DNA of 64,000 nt, from contig NZ_CP021108.1 in NCBI RefSeq assembly GCF_002119685.1, forward strand, positions 620,001-684,000, written 5' to 3'. Source of the stretch: Bordetella genomosp. 8. GTDB lineage: Bacteria; Pseudomonadota; Gammaproteobacteria; Burkholderiales; Burkholderiaceae_B. Each line of letters starts with the position of its first letter. Within the stretch, counting starts at the first letter, position 1. Positions 56,960 through 64,000 of this stretch are shown here, piece by piece. The notes under the pieces were generated by a model that was not told the DNA's origin, did not search any database, and saw only the letters and a program-made list of their open reading frames with translations. Position numbers and translations under genes: made by a program.

Positions 56960-57841
56960 CTATACGCCACGATCCGGGCCACGATCCGGGCCGCGGTCCT
57001 GCCGCAGCACCTTGGCGAAGAAGTCCTGCACGATGCCCACCACCTTCAGGCCGTCATGCGGCACGTTGTCGACCACGTCCATGTCCACCGTCACGCCGGC
57101 CGCCTCGAAAGAGCGGCGCAGCGTGGCCAGCCGTTCGGGGCGCGTGCGGCCGGCGTCGTTGCAGCCGGGCATGTAGTACTTGCCGCCGGGCTGGTGCGTG
57201 ATCTCCCAGGTTTCCATGTCGGCCTTGCCGACCACCATGTGCACCGCGACGCGCCGCAAGGCGTCCAGGTCCAGGCTCTTGCCGAAGCGGGCCGCCATGT
57301 CGCGCGTGCCCACCCACCAATCCTTGTCGGCATCCAGCAGCGTGACCGACCCGGGCGCGCCGATGGACACCGCGCGCAGCCGTTCCGGGTGCAGCAGGGC
57401 GAAGCGGTTGACGAACTGGCCGCCGCCGGAATACCCGAACAGCATGAAGCGGCTGAAATCGCAGCCGTACTTTTCCGCGACTTCGTCCACCATGTCCAGC
57501 AGGACGTCGTCGTAGCGGATGTCGCCTTCGCGCAGATGCTTGAAGCCATCGCGATTGCCGTCGCCCAGCACGCCCGCCGGGAACAGGGGGCACAACACGA
57601 TGCAGTCGTTCCAGCGGGCGAACTCGGCGAAGGAATCCCGGTATTCCACGAAGGCGCGGCCCGTGCCGTGCACGATGACGACCAGCTGCATGGGGCGGGT
57701 GGCCTGCGCCAGGTGCGGCGGCACGTAGGTGCAATAGGAAAACCGCGGGTCGCCGCGCGACGCGTAGATGATGCCGGGGCCCAGGTCGTAGAGGGCACGC
57801 GCCAGGCTGGCGCTATCGGAAGGCGAGGAATCTTGGGGCAT
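56960..57841 (-). CDS. Alpha/beta hydrolase, first gene of the peptide ABC operon
   Basis: The product has 293 residues with no signal peptide. The alpha/beta-hydrolase features are VVIVHGTGRAF (oxyanion region), the nucleophile elbow FGYSGGGQF with Ser138 and a candidate catalytic His in NVPHDGLK. It is similar in plan to polyhydroxybutyrate depolymerase-like and dienelactone-like esterases; the substrate is unknown. The C-terminus ends in a GPDR repeat encoded by 12-bp tandem units. A TTGGCGCCAA palindrome lies 76 bp upstream of its start. Confidence 0.9.
   Translation of the reverse strand: MPQDSSPSDSASLARALYDLGPGIIYASRGDPRFSYCTYVPPHLAQATRPMQLVVIVHGTGRAFVEYRDSFAEFARWNDCIVLCPLFPAGVLGDGNRDGFKHLREGDIRYDDVLLDMVDEVAEKYGCDFSRFMLFGYSGGGQFVNRFALLHPERLRAVSIGAPGSVTLLDADKDWWVGTRDMAARFGKSLDLDALRRVAVHMVVGKADMETWEITHQPGGKYYMPGCNDAGRTRPERLATLRRSFEAAGVTVDMDVVDNVPHDGLKVVGIVQDFFAKVLRQDRGPDRGPDRGV
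56966..57001. repeat. 12-bp tandem repeat at the hydrolase 3' end
   Basis: GCCACGATCCGG is repeated at 56966-56977 and 56978-56989, with a diverged third copy to 57001. On the coding strand these units encode the DRGP repeats that finish the hydrolase. They lie beyond the conserved fold. Confidence 0.8.
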
Positions 57842-57915
57842 GGGGTGCTCTGGAAGAAATGCGTGGGCTGCCGTGCGGCCAGTCGATCGATCTCGCGGCG
57901 ACAGCGTGCGACTAA

Positions 57916-57927
57916 ATTGGCGCCAAT
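57916..57927. promoter_or_regulatory. ATTGGCGCCAAT palindrome upstream of the hydrolase-permease operon
   Basis: A perfect 12-bp palindrome containing TTGGCGCCAA (57917-57926) lies 76 bp upstream of the hydrolase start in the 270-bp gap between divergent units. On the minus strand it reads on as TTGGCGCCAATTTAG, matching the flank at 63121. Candidate site for the GntR protein at 52788. Confidence 0.65.
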
Positions 57928-58111
57928 ATTATTAACCGCCGTAAGGGACCGCAAGACGGGTAATCCCGTACCGGCGCGCAGGACGCGGTCGATGGCGGGC
58001 CGTATCATCGGCGGTGATGCGCGGCGGGAACATCGATTGCTGGGCATCGTCCCGCGCGGGCATTGCGGGTTTAAATCCAGTCCTTCCACGTTGCATACGC
58101 CGAGTTCGCCC

Positions 58112-59005
58112 ATGTCCTACTTCTCTCGAGTCCGAGCCACGCCATCCGCCCTTTTGCGGCTGCTGATCGCGTCGGGCAAGCAATGGTCCGAGCATCGTGC
58201 GTCCAGCAAGGGCGCGGCGCTGGCGCTGTACACGATCTTCTCGCTGGCGCCCATGCTGATCCTGGTGATCGCCGTGGCGGGCGCGTTTTTCGGCGAACAG
58301 GCGGTGCGATCCGAGCTGGTCGGGCAATTGCGCGACCTGATGGGCGACCGCGGCGCGGAAGTCATCCAGATCGTCCTGGCCAGCGCGCACGAGTCCAACA
58401 GCGGCCTGGCCGCGACCATCATGTCCATCGCGGTGTTGATCTTCAGCGCGACGACCGCCTTTGCCGAGCTCAAGGAAAGCCTGGACGAACTGTGGGACGT
58501 GCGCGGCAAGGGCCGCAGCGGCGTGCACGGCATGGTGCGCAGCCGCTTGCTGTCCTTCGGCCTGGTGCTGGTGCTGGCGCTGTTCCTGCTGATATCGCTG
58601 ACCGTGAACGCGGGCCTGAGCGCGGCGCACAGTTACTACGGCGCCCTGTGGACGAACTCGGCGTTCGCGATGGTGGCCGAGGTCCTGTCGTGGATATTTT
58701 CCTTCGCGGTCGTGGCGGCGCTGTTCGCGGTGATCTACAAGCTGCTCCCCAACGCCGTCATTCCCTGGGGGCACGTGCTGCCGGGGGCGATCGTGACGGC
58801 GGCGTTGTTCCTGCTGGGGAAATGGGGCATCGGCCTGTATCTGGGGCGGGGCGCGGTGGCGTCGGCCTACGGGGCGGCCGGCTCGGTCGTGGCCTTGTTG
58901 CTGTGGATCTATTATTCCGCGCAGATTTTCTTTTTCGGCGCCATTTTCACGCGGCAGTACGCGCTGTACATGGGCCGTCCCGACGAACCGGCGCCTTCGG
59001 CCTGA
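58112..59005 (+). CDS. YihY/UPF0761-family inner-membrane protein
   Basis: ATG 58112 gives 297 residues; the long open frame to its left is antisense to the hydrolase and permease genes. Six membrane segments and the family sequences SSKGAALALYTIFSLAPMLI, ELKESLDELWDV and GSVVALLLWIYYSAQIFFFG are present. The family was once called ribonuclease BN in error; its real role is unknown. It points away from the peptide operon and is followed by the FUSC gene. Confidence 0.93.
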   Translation: MSYFSRVRATPSALLRLLIASGKQWSEHRASSKGAALALYTIFSLAPMLILVIAVAGAFFGEQAVRSELVGQLRDLMGDRGAEVIQIVLASAHESNSGLAATIMSIAVLIFSATTAFAELKESLDELWDVRGKGRSGVHGMVRSRLLSFGLVLVLALFLLISLTVNAGLSAAHSYYGALWTNSAFAMVAEVLSWIFSFAVVAALFAVIYKLLPNAVIPWGHVLPGAIVTAALFLLGKWGIGLYLGRGAVASAYGAAGSVVALLLWIYYSAQIFFFGAIFTRQYALYMGRPDEPAPSA

Positions 59006-59118
59006 TCGCCCGCGCCGGCCACGGTTGAATCGCCTGTCGTTCCGCAAAAGCGGAAGGGGGCACATGTCGGGGTTTCCGGGCTAATCTGTCCATCCGTCTT
59101 AGCTGGAGCCATCGATCG

Positions 59119-60270
59119 ATGGATACGGAATCGCCTGCCGGGCCCCGCCGTTCGCCATTTTCCCAGGTCCTGTTCCATGTGCAGGATCCCTTGCGCCGCA
59201 TGGTGTTCGCCTTGCGCAACCTGGGGTCGCCGTATCAGCGTTACCGCCATGCCCGCGCGCTGCACGGCATACGGGTCGCGCTGGCCATGCTGACGACGGT
59301 GCTGCTGTCGCGTCTGCTGGACCTGCCGCACGGCGTATGGGCCAGCGTGTCGCTGCTGGCGGTCATCGGCGGCATCCAGCATCACGGCAACATCCGCAAA
59401 AAAGCCATGGAGCGCGGCCTGGGGACCCTACTGGGCGCGCTGGCGGGATTGCTGCTGATCTTCGCCGAGGAGTTCGGCGCACCGCCCGTCGTAACCATCA
59501 TCGCCATGTGCGCCATCGGCGGGCTCTGCGCCTACTATGCGATCGGGCGCGGGGGCTATATCGCCTTGCTGACCGCGATCACGATGGTCATCGTCGGCGG
59601 GCAGGGTGGCGATTCCATGGCGACGGGCCTGTGGCGCACGCTGCAGGTATGTATCGGCATCGCCGTGGCGCTCGCCTTTTCCTTCGCCTTGCCCCTGAAC
59701 GCCAGTTATTCCTGGCGCTACAGCCTGGCGCTGAACCTGCGCCGCGCGCAGCAGCAGATCCGGCGATTGCAGACGGACCAGCCGTTCACGCCCGAAGCGC
59801 GCAGCGCGATGTTCTCGGAACTGAGCAAACGATCCATCGCCTTGCGGGGCCTGATGCCTTCGGCGGCGAAAGAGATGAAGCTGAGCGGCGCGCAGATAGA
59901 ACGCATCCAGCAGCATCAACGCGCGATCGTGGCGGCGCTGGAGATGATATCCAACGCGCGCCTGCATGCGTCCGCGCAGGATCAGCTGAACCTGTCGCGG
60001 GCGTTTCGCGGCAGCCAGGGGCAGTCGCTGCGGCGCGGCTTGCTGACGATCGCCCGCGCGCTGCGCAAGGGCGATACGTCGGTGCTGGGTGCGGCTGCCG
60101 CCGCCGCGGGCGAAGATGGGGTCGCCGATCCGACCACCGATGCGGCCACCGATCCGGCCGCCGGCTGGGTGGCGACGCTGCAAGGTCCCGACTGGGTGAT
60201 GCGCGAAATGGCGGCGCAGATCGCGCAGTTGCGCAAGGCCGTCATCGCGCTGCCCCGGCAGCGCAATTGA
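59119..60270 (+). CDS. FUSC-family inner-membrane protein
   Basis: The product has 383 residues behind a GGAG ribosome-binding site. After a basic N-terminus there are about six membrane segments (residues 50-195) including WASVSLLAVIGGIQHHGNIR and the FUSC-type RGLGTLLGALAGLLLI, followed by a cytoplasmic helical domain. Family members are related to aromatic acid efflux proteins such as AaeB. It is convergent with binding protein copy 2, with 3 bp between coding ends. Confidence 0.88.
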   Translation: MDTESPAGPRRSPFSQVLFHVQDPLRRMVFALRNLGSPYQRYRHARALHGIRVALAMLTTVLLSRLLDLPHGVWASVSLLAVIGGIQHHGNIRKKAMERGLGTLLGALAGLLLIFAEEFGAPPVVTIIAMCAIGGLCAYYAIGRGGYIALLTAITMVIVGGQGGDSMATGLWRTLQVCIGIAVALAFSFALPLNASYSWRYSLALNLRRAQQQIRRLQTDQPFTPEARSAMFSELSKRSIALRGLMPSAAKEMKLSGAQIERIQQHQRAIVAALEMISNARLHASAQDQLNLSRAFRGSQGQSLRRGLLTIARALRKGDTSVLGAAAAAAGEDGVADPTTDAATDPAAGWVATLQGPDWVMREMAAQIAQLRKAVIALPRQRN

Positions 60271-60273
60271 CGT

Positions 60274-61863
60274 CTAGTCCTTGGAGACCTCCCACGCCCG
60301 CGCCCGCTTCAGCGCCCAGGGCGTATATCCCTTCACGTTGTCGCGGAAAGCGCCGACGTCCAGGCCGTTGAACAGGGGCATCATCGGCGCATCGGCCAGG
60401 AACAGCTTGTGCAGTTCGTCGAACTGCGCCTGGCGCTGGGCCGTATCGGTGATCTGGGACGACGAGTCGATCAGGGCCAGCGCCTTGGGATCATCCCACA
60501 CCTTGCGCGGCTGCTTGTCCTTGTTGCCCGCCATCATTTCATAATTCAGGCTGGGATCCAGGCGAGCGGAATACGGGAAGACCATCATCTGGTATTTGCC
60601 GCTGTTGTAGCGATCCAGCTGCGACGCCCATTCCTGCACCTCCAGCCTGGCGTTGATGCCGACCGCCTGCAGCATGGCCTGGATGATCACGCCGGACGAG
60701 TAGGTTTCGGGATAGCGCTTGGTCGCCATCATGACCAGTTCCTGCCCCTTGTAGCCCGATTCCTGCACCAGCTTCTGCGCCAGCGCGGGATCGTACTTCC
60801 AGGCCTGCTGCTGGGTCTTGTCGTAGTACGAAGATATCAGCGGCACCATGGACGTACTGGGCTGCATCAAGCCATCGCCCACCGCGGCGACCAGTTGCCC
60901 GGCATCGATCGCGTGCACGATCGCCTGCCGCAGCTTGACGTTGGACAAGAGCGGGTCGCGAGTCTGCATCAGCAGCGCCGTCAGGCTCATCACCGGCGAG
61001 GTCGCCACCTTCACGCCCTTGACAGCCTGCACGGTCTTCACGTCCGAATACGACAGGTCCTGGATGATGTCGACGTCGCCGCGCTGCAGGCCGGCCTTGG
61101 CCGTTGCGTCGTCCGGCACGATCATGAAGCGGACTTCATCCACGAGCGGCCGCTTCGAGCCGGTAAAGCCGTCGGGCTTGCCGTCCTGGTTGGCGTAGTG
61201 CGGATTCTTCACCAGGCTGATGTATTGCCCGCGCTTCCACTCATTCAGCATGAACGGGCCCGTGCCTATGGGCTTGTTCCACGAGCCGTCCGGATTCAGG
61301 GAATCGCGGTGCACCACGCCGCTGCCCGCGCAATCGGGGCGCGCCAGCGAACCCAGGAACAGGCCGTAAGGCTTCTCCAGGTGATACACCACGGTATGCG
61401 GATCGGGGGCGTCGACCGCGGTCACCTTGGCAGCCCCGCTGCCGTCGAAATCGCCATGGCAGCGCCATGCCGTCTTCGGATTCATGAAGTAATTCCAGCT
61501 CCACACCACGTCCTGCGCGGTCAGCGGCGCGCCGTTCTGGAAGGTGACGCCATCGCGCAGCGTGAAGGTGTATGTCTTGCCGTCGTCGCTGATCGCATAC
61601 GACCTGGCCAGCAGGGGTTTGATCTCCGCGTGTTCGCCGAAGGCGACCAGGCCTTCGACGATATGCATCACCACCATGTCGCTGTTGCCGTCCCGGTTCA
61701 CACCGGGTTCCGTGGAGCGGATGTCCGCCGTCATGGCGACGCGCAAAGGCGTGCCGCCCGCGGCATAGGCCGGGCCCGCGATGCCGGCCGTGCCCGCGAT
61801 GGCCAGCGCCGTCGATGCCAGCATGGCGGCGGCGGGGCGGCGGAGTGTGAGCGTTATCTTCAT
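60274..61863 (-). CDS. Peptide-type ABC transporter substrate-binding protein (SBP_bac_5), copy 2
   Basis: ATG 61863 gives 529 residues; an ATG at 61893 lies within the C45 gene. The signal peptide (MLASTALAIAGTAGIAGPAY) precedes an SBP_bac_5 domain with TYTFTLRDGVTFQNGAPLTA and NKPIGTGPFMLNEWKRGQYI. It is a close paralogue of the protein at 51038, sharing long matched stretches throughout. It follows the C45 gene by 16 bp and has no permease of its own nearby, so it probably shares the DppBC/DF components. Confidence 0.95.
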   Translation of the reverse strand: MKITLTLRRPAAAMLASTALAIAGTAGIAGPAYAAGGTPLRVAMTADIRSTEPGVNRDGNSDMVVMHIVEGLVAFGEHAEIKPLLARSYAISDDGKTYTFTLRDGVTFQNGAPLTAQDVVWSWNYFMNPKTAWRCHGDFDGSGAAKVTAVDAPDPHTVVYHLEKPYGLFLGSLARPDCAGSGVVHRDSLNPDGSWNKPIGTGPFMLNEWKRGQYISLVKNPHYANQDGKPDGFTGSKRPLVDEVRFMIVPDDATAKAGLQRGDVDIIQDLSYSDVKTVQAVKGVKVATSPVMSLTALLMQTRDPLLSNVKLRQAIVHAIDAGQLVAAVGDGLMQPSTSMVPLISSYYDKTQQQAWKYDPALAQKLVQESGYKGQELVMMATKRYPETYSSGVIIQAMLQAVGINARLEVQEWASQLDRYNSGKYQMMVFPYSARLDPSLNYEMMAGNKDKQPRKVWDDPKALALIDSSSQITDTAQRQAQFDELHKLFLADAPMMPLFNGLDVGAFRDNVKGYTPWALKRARAWEVSKD

Positions 61864-61879
61864 GCCGCGCTCCTTCCCG

Positions 61880-63025
61880 TCAACGGGGGGCATAGGTGAT
61901 GACTTCGGGCTCCGCGCTCAGGCTGTAGCGCGTATAGACCTGGTTCAGCGCGGGCAGCGGCACGACGTCCATTTCGCCGACGGCCGGTTCCATCACGACC
62001 ATCGCGACCGACGCCGACAGGTTGTCGTGGCTGCCCGGGCGCGGCGGGCGGCATACCGAGTAAGGCGCGCCGAAGTTGTCGAAGAAGGCGGCGCGCAGGT
62101 CGTCGCGCGTCAGCGCGTCGCGCCTGTTCAGCAGCCGCCGCACGCGCCAATCGCGGTATTGGCTTTCCGGGGTGCTGGCGCGGCCGGTATCGCGCAGCTT
62201 GCACAGCGCGACTTCGCTGACCCAGTGATTGGCGTGCACGATCAGGTCGTCGGTGCCGGGGTAGATGGGGAAGGCTTCGTCCGTCGTGCACTCGAAATCG
62301 ATGCCGAAGCCTTCCGCCATGCCCAGCATGATGTTGTTGGAACAAGACTTGGGCGTGGTCGCCACCGCTTTCACCGCCAGCGCGAAATGCTGCTGTTCCA
62401 GCACCTTGCGGCGGATCAGCGACAGGGGCACGCCCAACTGCTTGAAATCGCGATCCGATTCCAGGTAGTTGGCGGTGATGGAAATCCCCGTGCTGTTCAA
62501 TCCGCTGCGCGCCAGGCCGCCGGCTTCGACGAAGGTGAGCATGTCGGGACCGTCTTCCTGCCGGATGCGCAGCACGATGGACGTCTCGGCGCATTCGGCG
62601 CGCCAGTCCCAGTTCTGGCCGTGCAGCAGGTTGCCGGTGGCGGAACGCTCCGGCAGCACCAGCGCGCCGGTGCAGCCGTCGCCGGGCTCGAGTTCGGCGG
62701 CCTTTTTCTTTTCCGCGCGCGCCTTGGCGACGACCTCGGTGCGTGCGTTGATCATCACGATGTCTTCCAGTGGCACGCCGGCGCCGTCGGCGATGCCGCG
62801 CATTTCTTCGATGTAGTGCGGGCCGTAGGCCTCGATTTCCTTGGCGAAGGATTCGATCAGCTGCGTGCGTGCCGGGCCGTCGTAGCCCAGGGTCACCAGG
62901 GTCTGGCCATACATGGCCGCGCTTTTTCGAACCCGGTCCACGGCCGCGCGCCCGTACTGCACGCCTCGTTCATAGGGTTTCCCGGCTACCGAGATGAAGG
63001 GGAACTGCTGCGGTGTGGTGGGCAT
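61880..63025 (-). CDS. C45-family Ntn hydrolase (acyl-CoA:6-APA acyltransferase-like)
   Basis: ATG 63025 gives 381 residues (MPTTPQQFPFISVAGKPYER). The C45 family signature GDGCTGALV places the expected autoproteolytic cleavage before Cys118, which would become the N-terminal nucleophile; HGQNWDWRAE and GLARSGLNSTGISITANYLE are further family features. No signal peptide is seen, so the enzyme is cytoplasmic. Members hydrolyse or transfer acyl groups on amides and beta-lactam precursors. Cotranscription with a binding protein suggests it cleaves the imported compound. A TTGGCGCCAA palindrome lies 96 bp upstream. Confidence 0.92.
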   Translation of the reverse strand: MPTTPQQFPFISVAGKPYERGVQYGRAAVDRVRKSAAMYGQTLVTLGYDGPARTQLIESFAKEIEAYGPHYIEEMRGIADGAGVPLEDIVMINARTEVVAKARAEKKKAAELEPGDGCTGALVLPERSATGNLLHGQNWDWRAECAETSIVLRIRQEDGPDMLTFVEAGGLARSGLNSTGISITANYLESDRDFKQLGVPLSLIRRKVLEQQHFALAVKAVATTPKSCSNNIMLGMAEGFGIDFECTTDEAFPIYPGTDDLIVHANHWVSEVALCKLRDTGRASTPESQYRDWRVRRLLNRRDALTRDDLRAAFFDNFGAPYSVCRPPRPGSHDNLSASVAMVVMEPAVGEMDVVPLPALNQVYTRYSLSAEPEVITYAPR

Positions 63026-63120
63026 GGCGTACCTGGCGTGGGCAGGAAGAGTCCGGCAGGAGGCGGCGCCGGACTGGCGCATGCGCTGCGGGGCAGGGGA
63101 GCGAAAAAGTTTATCTTAAA

Positions 63121-63130
63121 TTGGCGCCAA
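63121..63130. promoter_or_regulatory. TTGGCGCCAA palindrome upstream of the C45 operon
   Basis: The third copy of the 10-bp palindrome lies 96 bp upstream of the C45 start, flanked by AT-rich sequence. On the minus strand it reads TTGGCGCCAATTTAAG, close to the copy at 57917. Candidate site for the GntR protein at 52788. Confidence 0.65.
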
Positions 63131-63233
63131 AAATATCAGGGATTGTCCCAGCCCGACCCCGACCCTAATCCCGATCCTGTGCCCGGTGATCCGGGTTCTG
63201 CGTCCGGCGATCCGACCCAACGTGCGGGCGGCA

Positions 63234-63266
63234 TAAAAAAAAGGCCAGGTCCGAAGACCTGGCCTT
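63234..63266 (-). terminator. Rho-independent terminator of groL
   Basis: On the minus strand AAGGCCAGGT, a 6-base loop CTTCGG and ACCTGGCCTT form a 10-bp stem followed by a run of Ts. It lies about 70 bp after the groL stop and is the most convincing factor-independent terminator in the window. Confidence 0.92.
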
Positions 63267-63336
63267 TCTACTTGCGATGATGGCTTGCGGCCGGCCCGCC
63301 CCGATGATCCGGGCCGGGCCTGCGAGCAGGACTTGC

Positions 63337-64000
63337 TTAGAAGTCCATGCCGCCCATGCCGCCCATGCCACCAGGCATGCCAGCCGGCGCGGCGGGCTTG
63401 TCTTCCACCAGCTCGACCACGGCGGCCTCGGCCGTCAGCAGCAGGCTGGCGACGGACGCGGCGTTCTGCAGGGCGGTGCGGGTGACCTTGGTCGGATCCA
63501 GCACGCCTTGCTCGACCAGATCGGCGTACTCGCCGGTCGCGGCGTTGTAGCCGTAGTTGCCCTTGCCACCCAGCACGGCGTTGACGACCACGCTGGACTC
63601 TTCACCGGCGTTGGCGACGATCGTGCGCAGCGGCTCTTCGACGGCGCGCAGGATCAGCTTGATGCCGGCGTTCTGGTCAGGCGTATCGCCCTTCAGCTGG
63701 GCAATGGCTTGCTTGGCACGCAGCAGCGCGACGCCGCCACCAGCCACCACGCCTTCTTCCACCGCGGCACGCGTCGCGTGCAGGGCGTCTTCGACGCGGG
63801 CCTTCTTTTCCTTCATTTCGACTTCGGTCGCGGCACCGACGCGGATCACGGCAACACCGCCGGCCAGCTTGGCCACGCGCTCTTGCAGCTTTTCACGGTC
63901 GTAGTCGGACGTCGCTTCTTCGATCTGGACGCGGATCTGCTTGACGCGGGCTTCGATCGACTTGCTGTCGCCAGCGCCGTCGATGATGGTGGTGTTTTCC
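63337..64000 (-). CDS. groL: 60 kDa chaperonin GroEL, C-terminal part (5' end outside window)
   Basis: The frame is open from the stop at 63337 to the window edge, covering about 221 C-terminal residues of about 547. Recognisable sequence includes [59 protein letters not shown] and the GGM-repeat tail ending GGMGGMDF. GroEL with GroES folds proteins in the cytosol. It is followed by a strong terminator. Confidence 0.98.
   Translation of the reverse strand, partial: ENTTIIDGAGDSKSIEARVKQIRVQIEEATSDYDREKLQERVAKLAGGVAVIRVGAATEVEMKEKKARVEDALHATRAAVEEGVVAGGGVALLRAKQAIAQLKGDTPDQNAGIKLILRAVEEPLRTIVANAGEESSVVVNAVLGGKGNYGYNAATGEYADLVEQGVLDPTKVTRTALQNAASVASLLLTAEAAVVELVEDKPAAPAGMPGGMGGMGGMDF

Larger units (their letters stand above)
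63026..63336. other. Intergenic region between groL and the C45 gene
   Basis: This 311-bp gap holds the C45 promoter region with the TTGGCGCCAA palindrome at 63121, a stretch of loose GAT/CCCGA-type repeats at about 63139-63225, and the groL terminator at 63234-63266. No gene was recognised. Confidence 0.7.

Overview
The window is GC-rich, densely coded chromosomal DNA from a Gram-negative betaproteobacterium, most likely of the Alcaligenaceae (Bordetella/Achromobacter type). The grounds are two Bug-family periplasmic receptors each beside a LysR gene, a RibB protein with a degenerate GTP cyclohydrolase II half, the ribB-ribH-nusB-thiL-pgpA-pncC order, and an outer-membrane autotransporter. 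This assignment is inferred from gene content only. I see no tRNA, rRNA, insertion sequence, prophage or CRISPR array.

Layout. 1-6.4 kb: partial flavoprotein, ychF, a DUF1016 nuclease remnant that has lost its catalytic core, a Tat-exported carboxylesterase and a Fic protein behind repeated operator-like motifs. 6.4-15 kb: MBL-fold hydrolase, a Bug receptor with a divergent LysR, then a LysR/Bug pair followed by a sulfatase, a divergent PxpA (LamB/YcsF) homologue and an MFS transporter. 15-22.7 kb: a leftward five-gene efflux operon (HlyD-like, double ATPase, two ABC-2 permeases, TolC-like lipoprotein) with a divergent CecR-like TetR regulator. 22.7-41.3 kb: mostly housekeeping genes (asmA, a lone MOSC N-terminal domain, benE, ferredoxin, coaD, rsmD, ftsY, CYTH-CHAD, the riboflavin/nusB/thiL/pgpA/pncC run, pyrF) plus a 1121-residue autotransporter and dgkA.

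41.4-51 kb is a sugar-acid catabolic cluster: FadR-type regulator, zinc dehydrogenase, TRAP transporter, SDR dehydrogenase, FAH-family hydrolase, UxaA-family dehydratase and an Ldh-family oxidoreductase. The order suggests uptake, dehydration, oxidation and hydrolytic cleavage of an aldonate to pyruvate and a hydroxyacid without phosphorylation.

51-63.1 kb is a peptide-type ABC uptake locus with two paralogous binding proteins, one permease pair, one fused double ATPase, an alpha/beta hydrolase, a C45-type Ntn hydrolase and a GntR regulator. A 10-bp palindrome, TTGGCGCCAA, lies 74-96 bp upstream of each of the three leftward transcription units (52662, 57917, 63121), which suggests one regulon. 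A YihY/FUSC membrane-gene pair pointing rightward splits this locus. The window ends in the 3' part of groL with a clear terminator.

A recurring oddity is short-unit tandem repeats (12, 14 or 15 bp) at gene ends and between genes (7289, 11573, 27005, 56966), sometimes forming the last codons of a protein.
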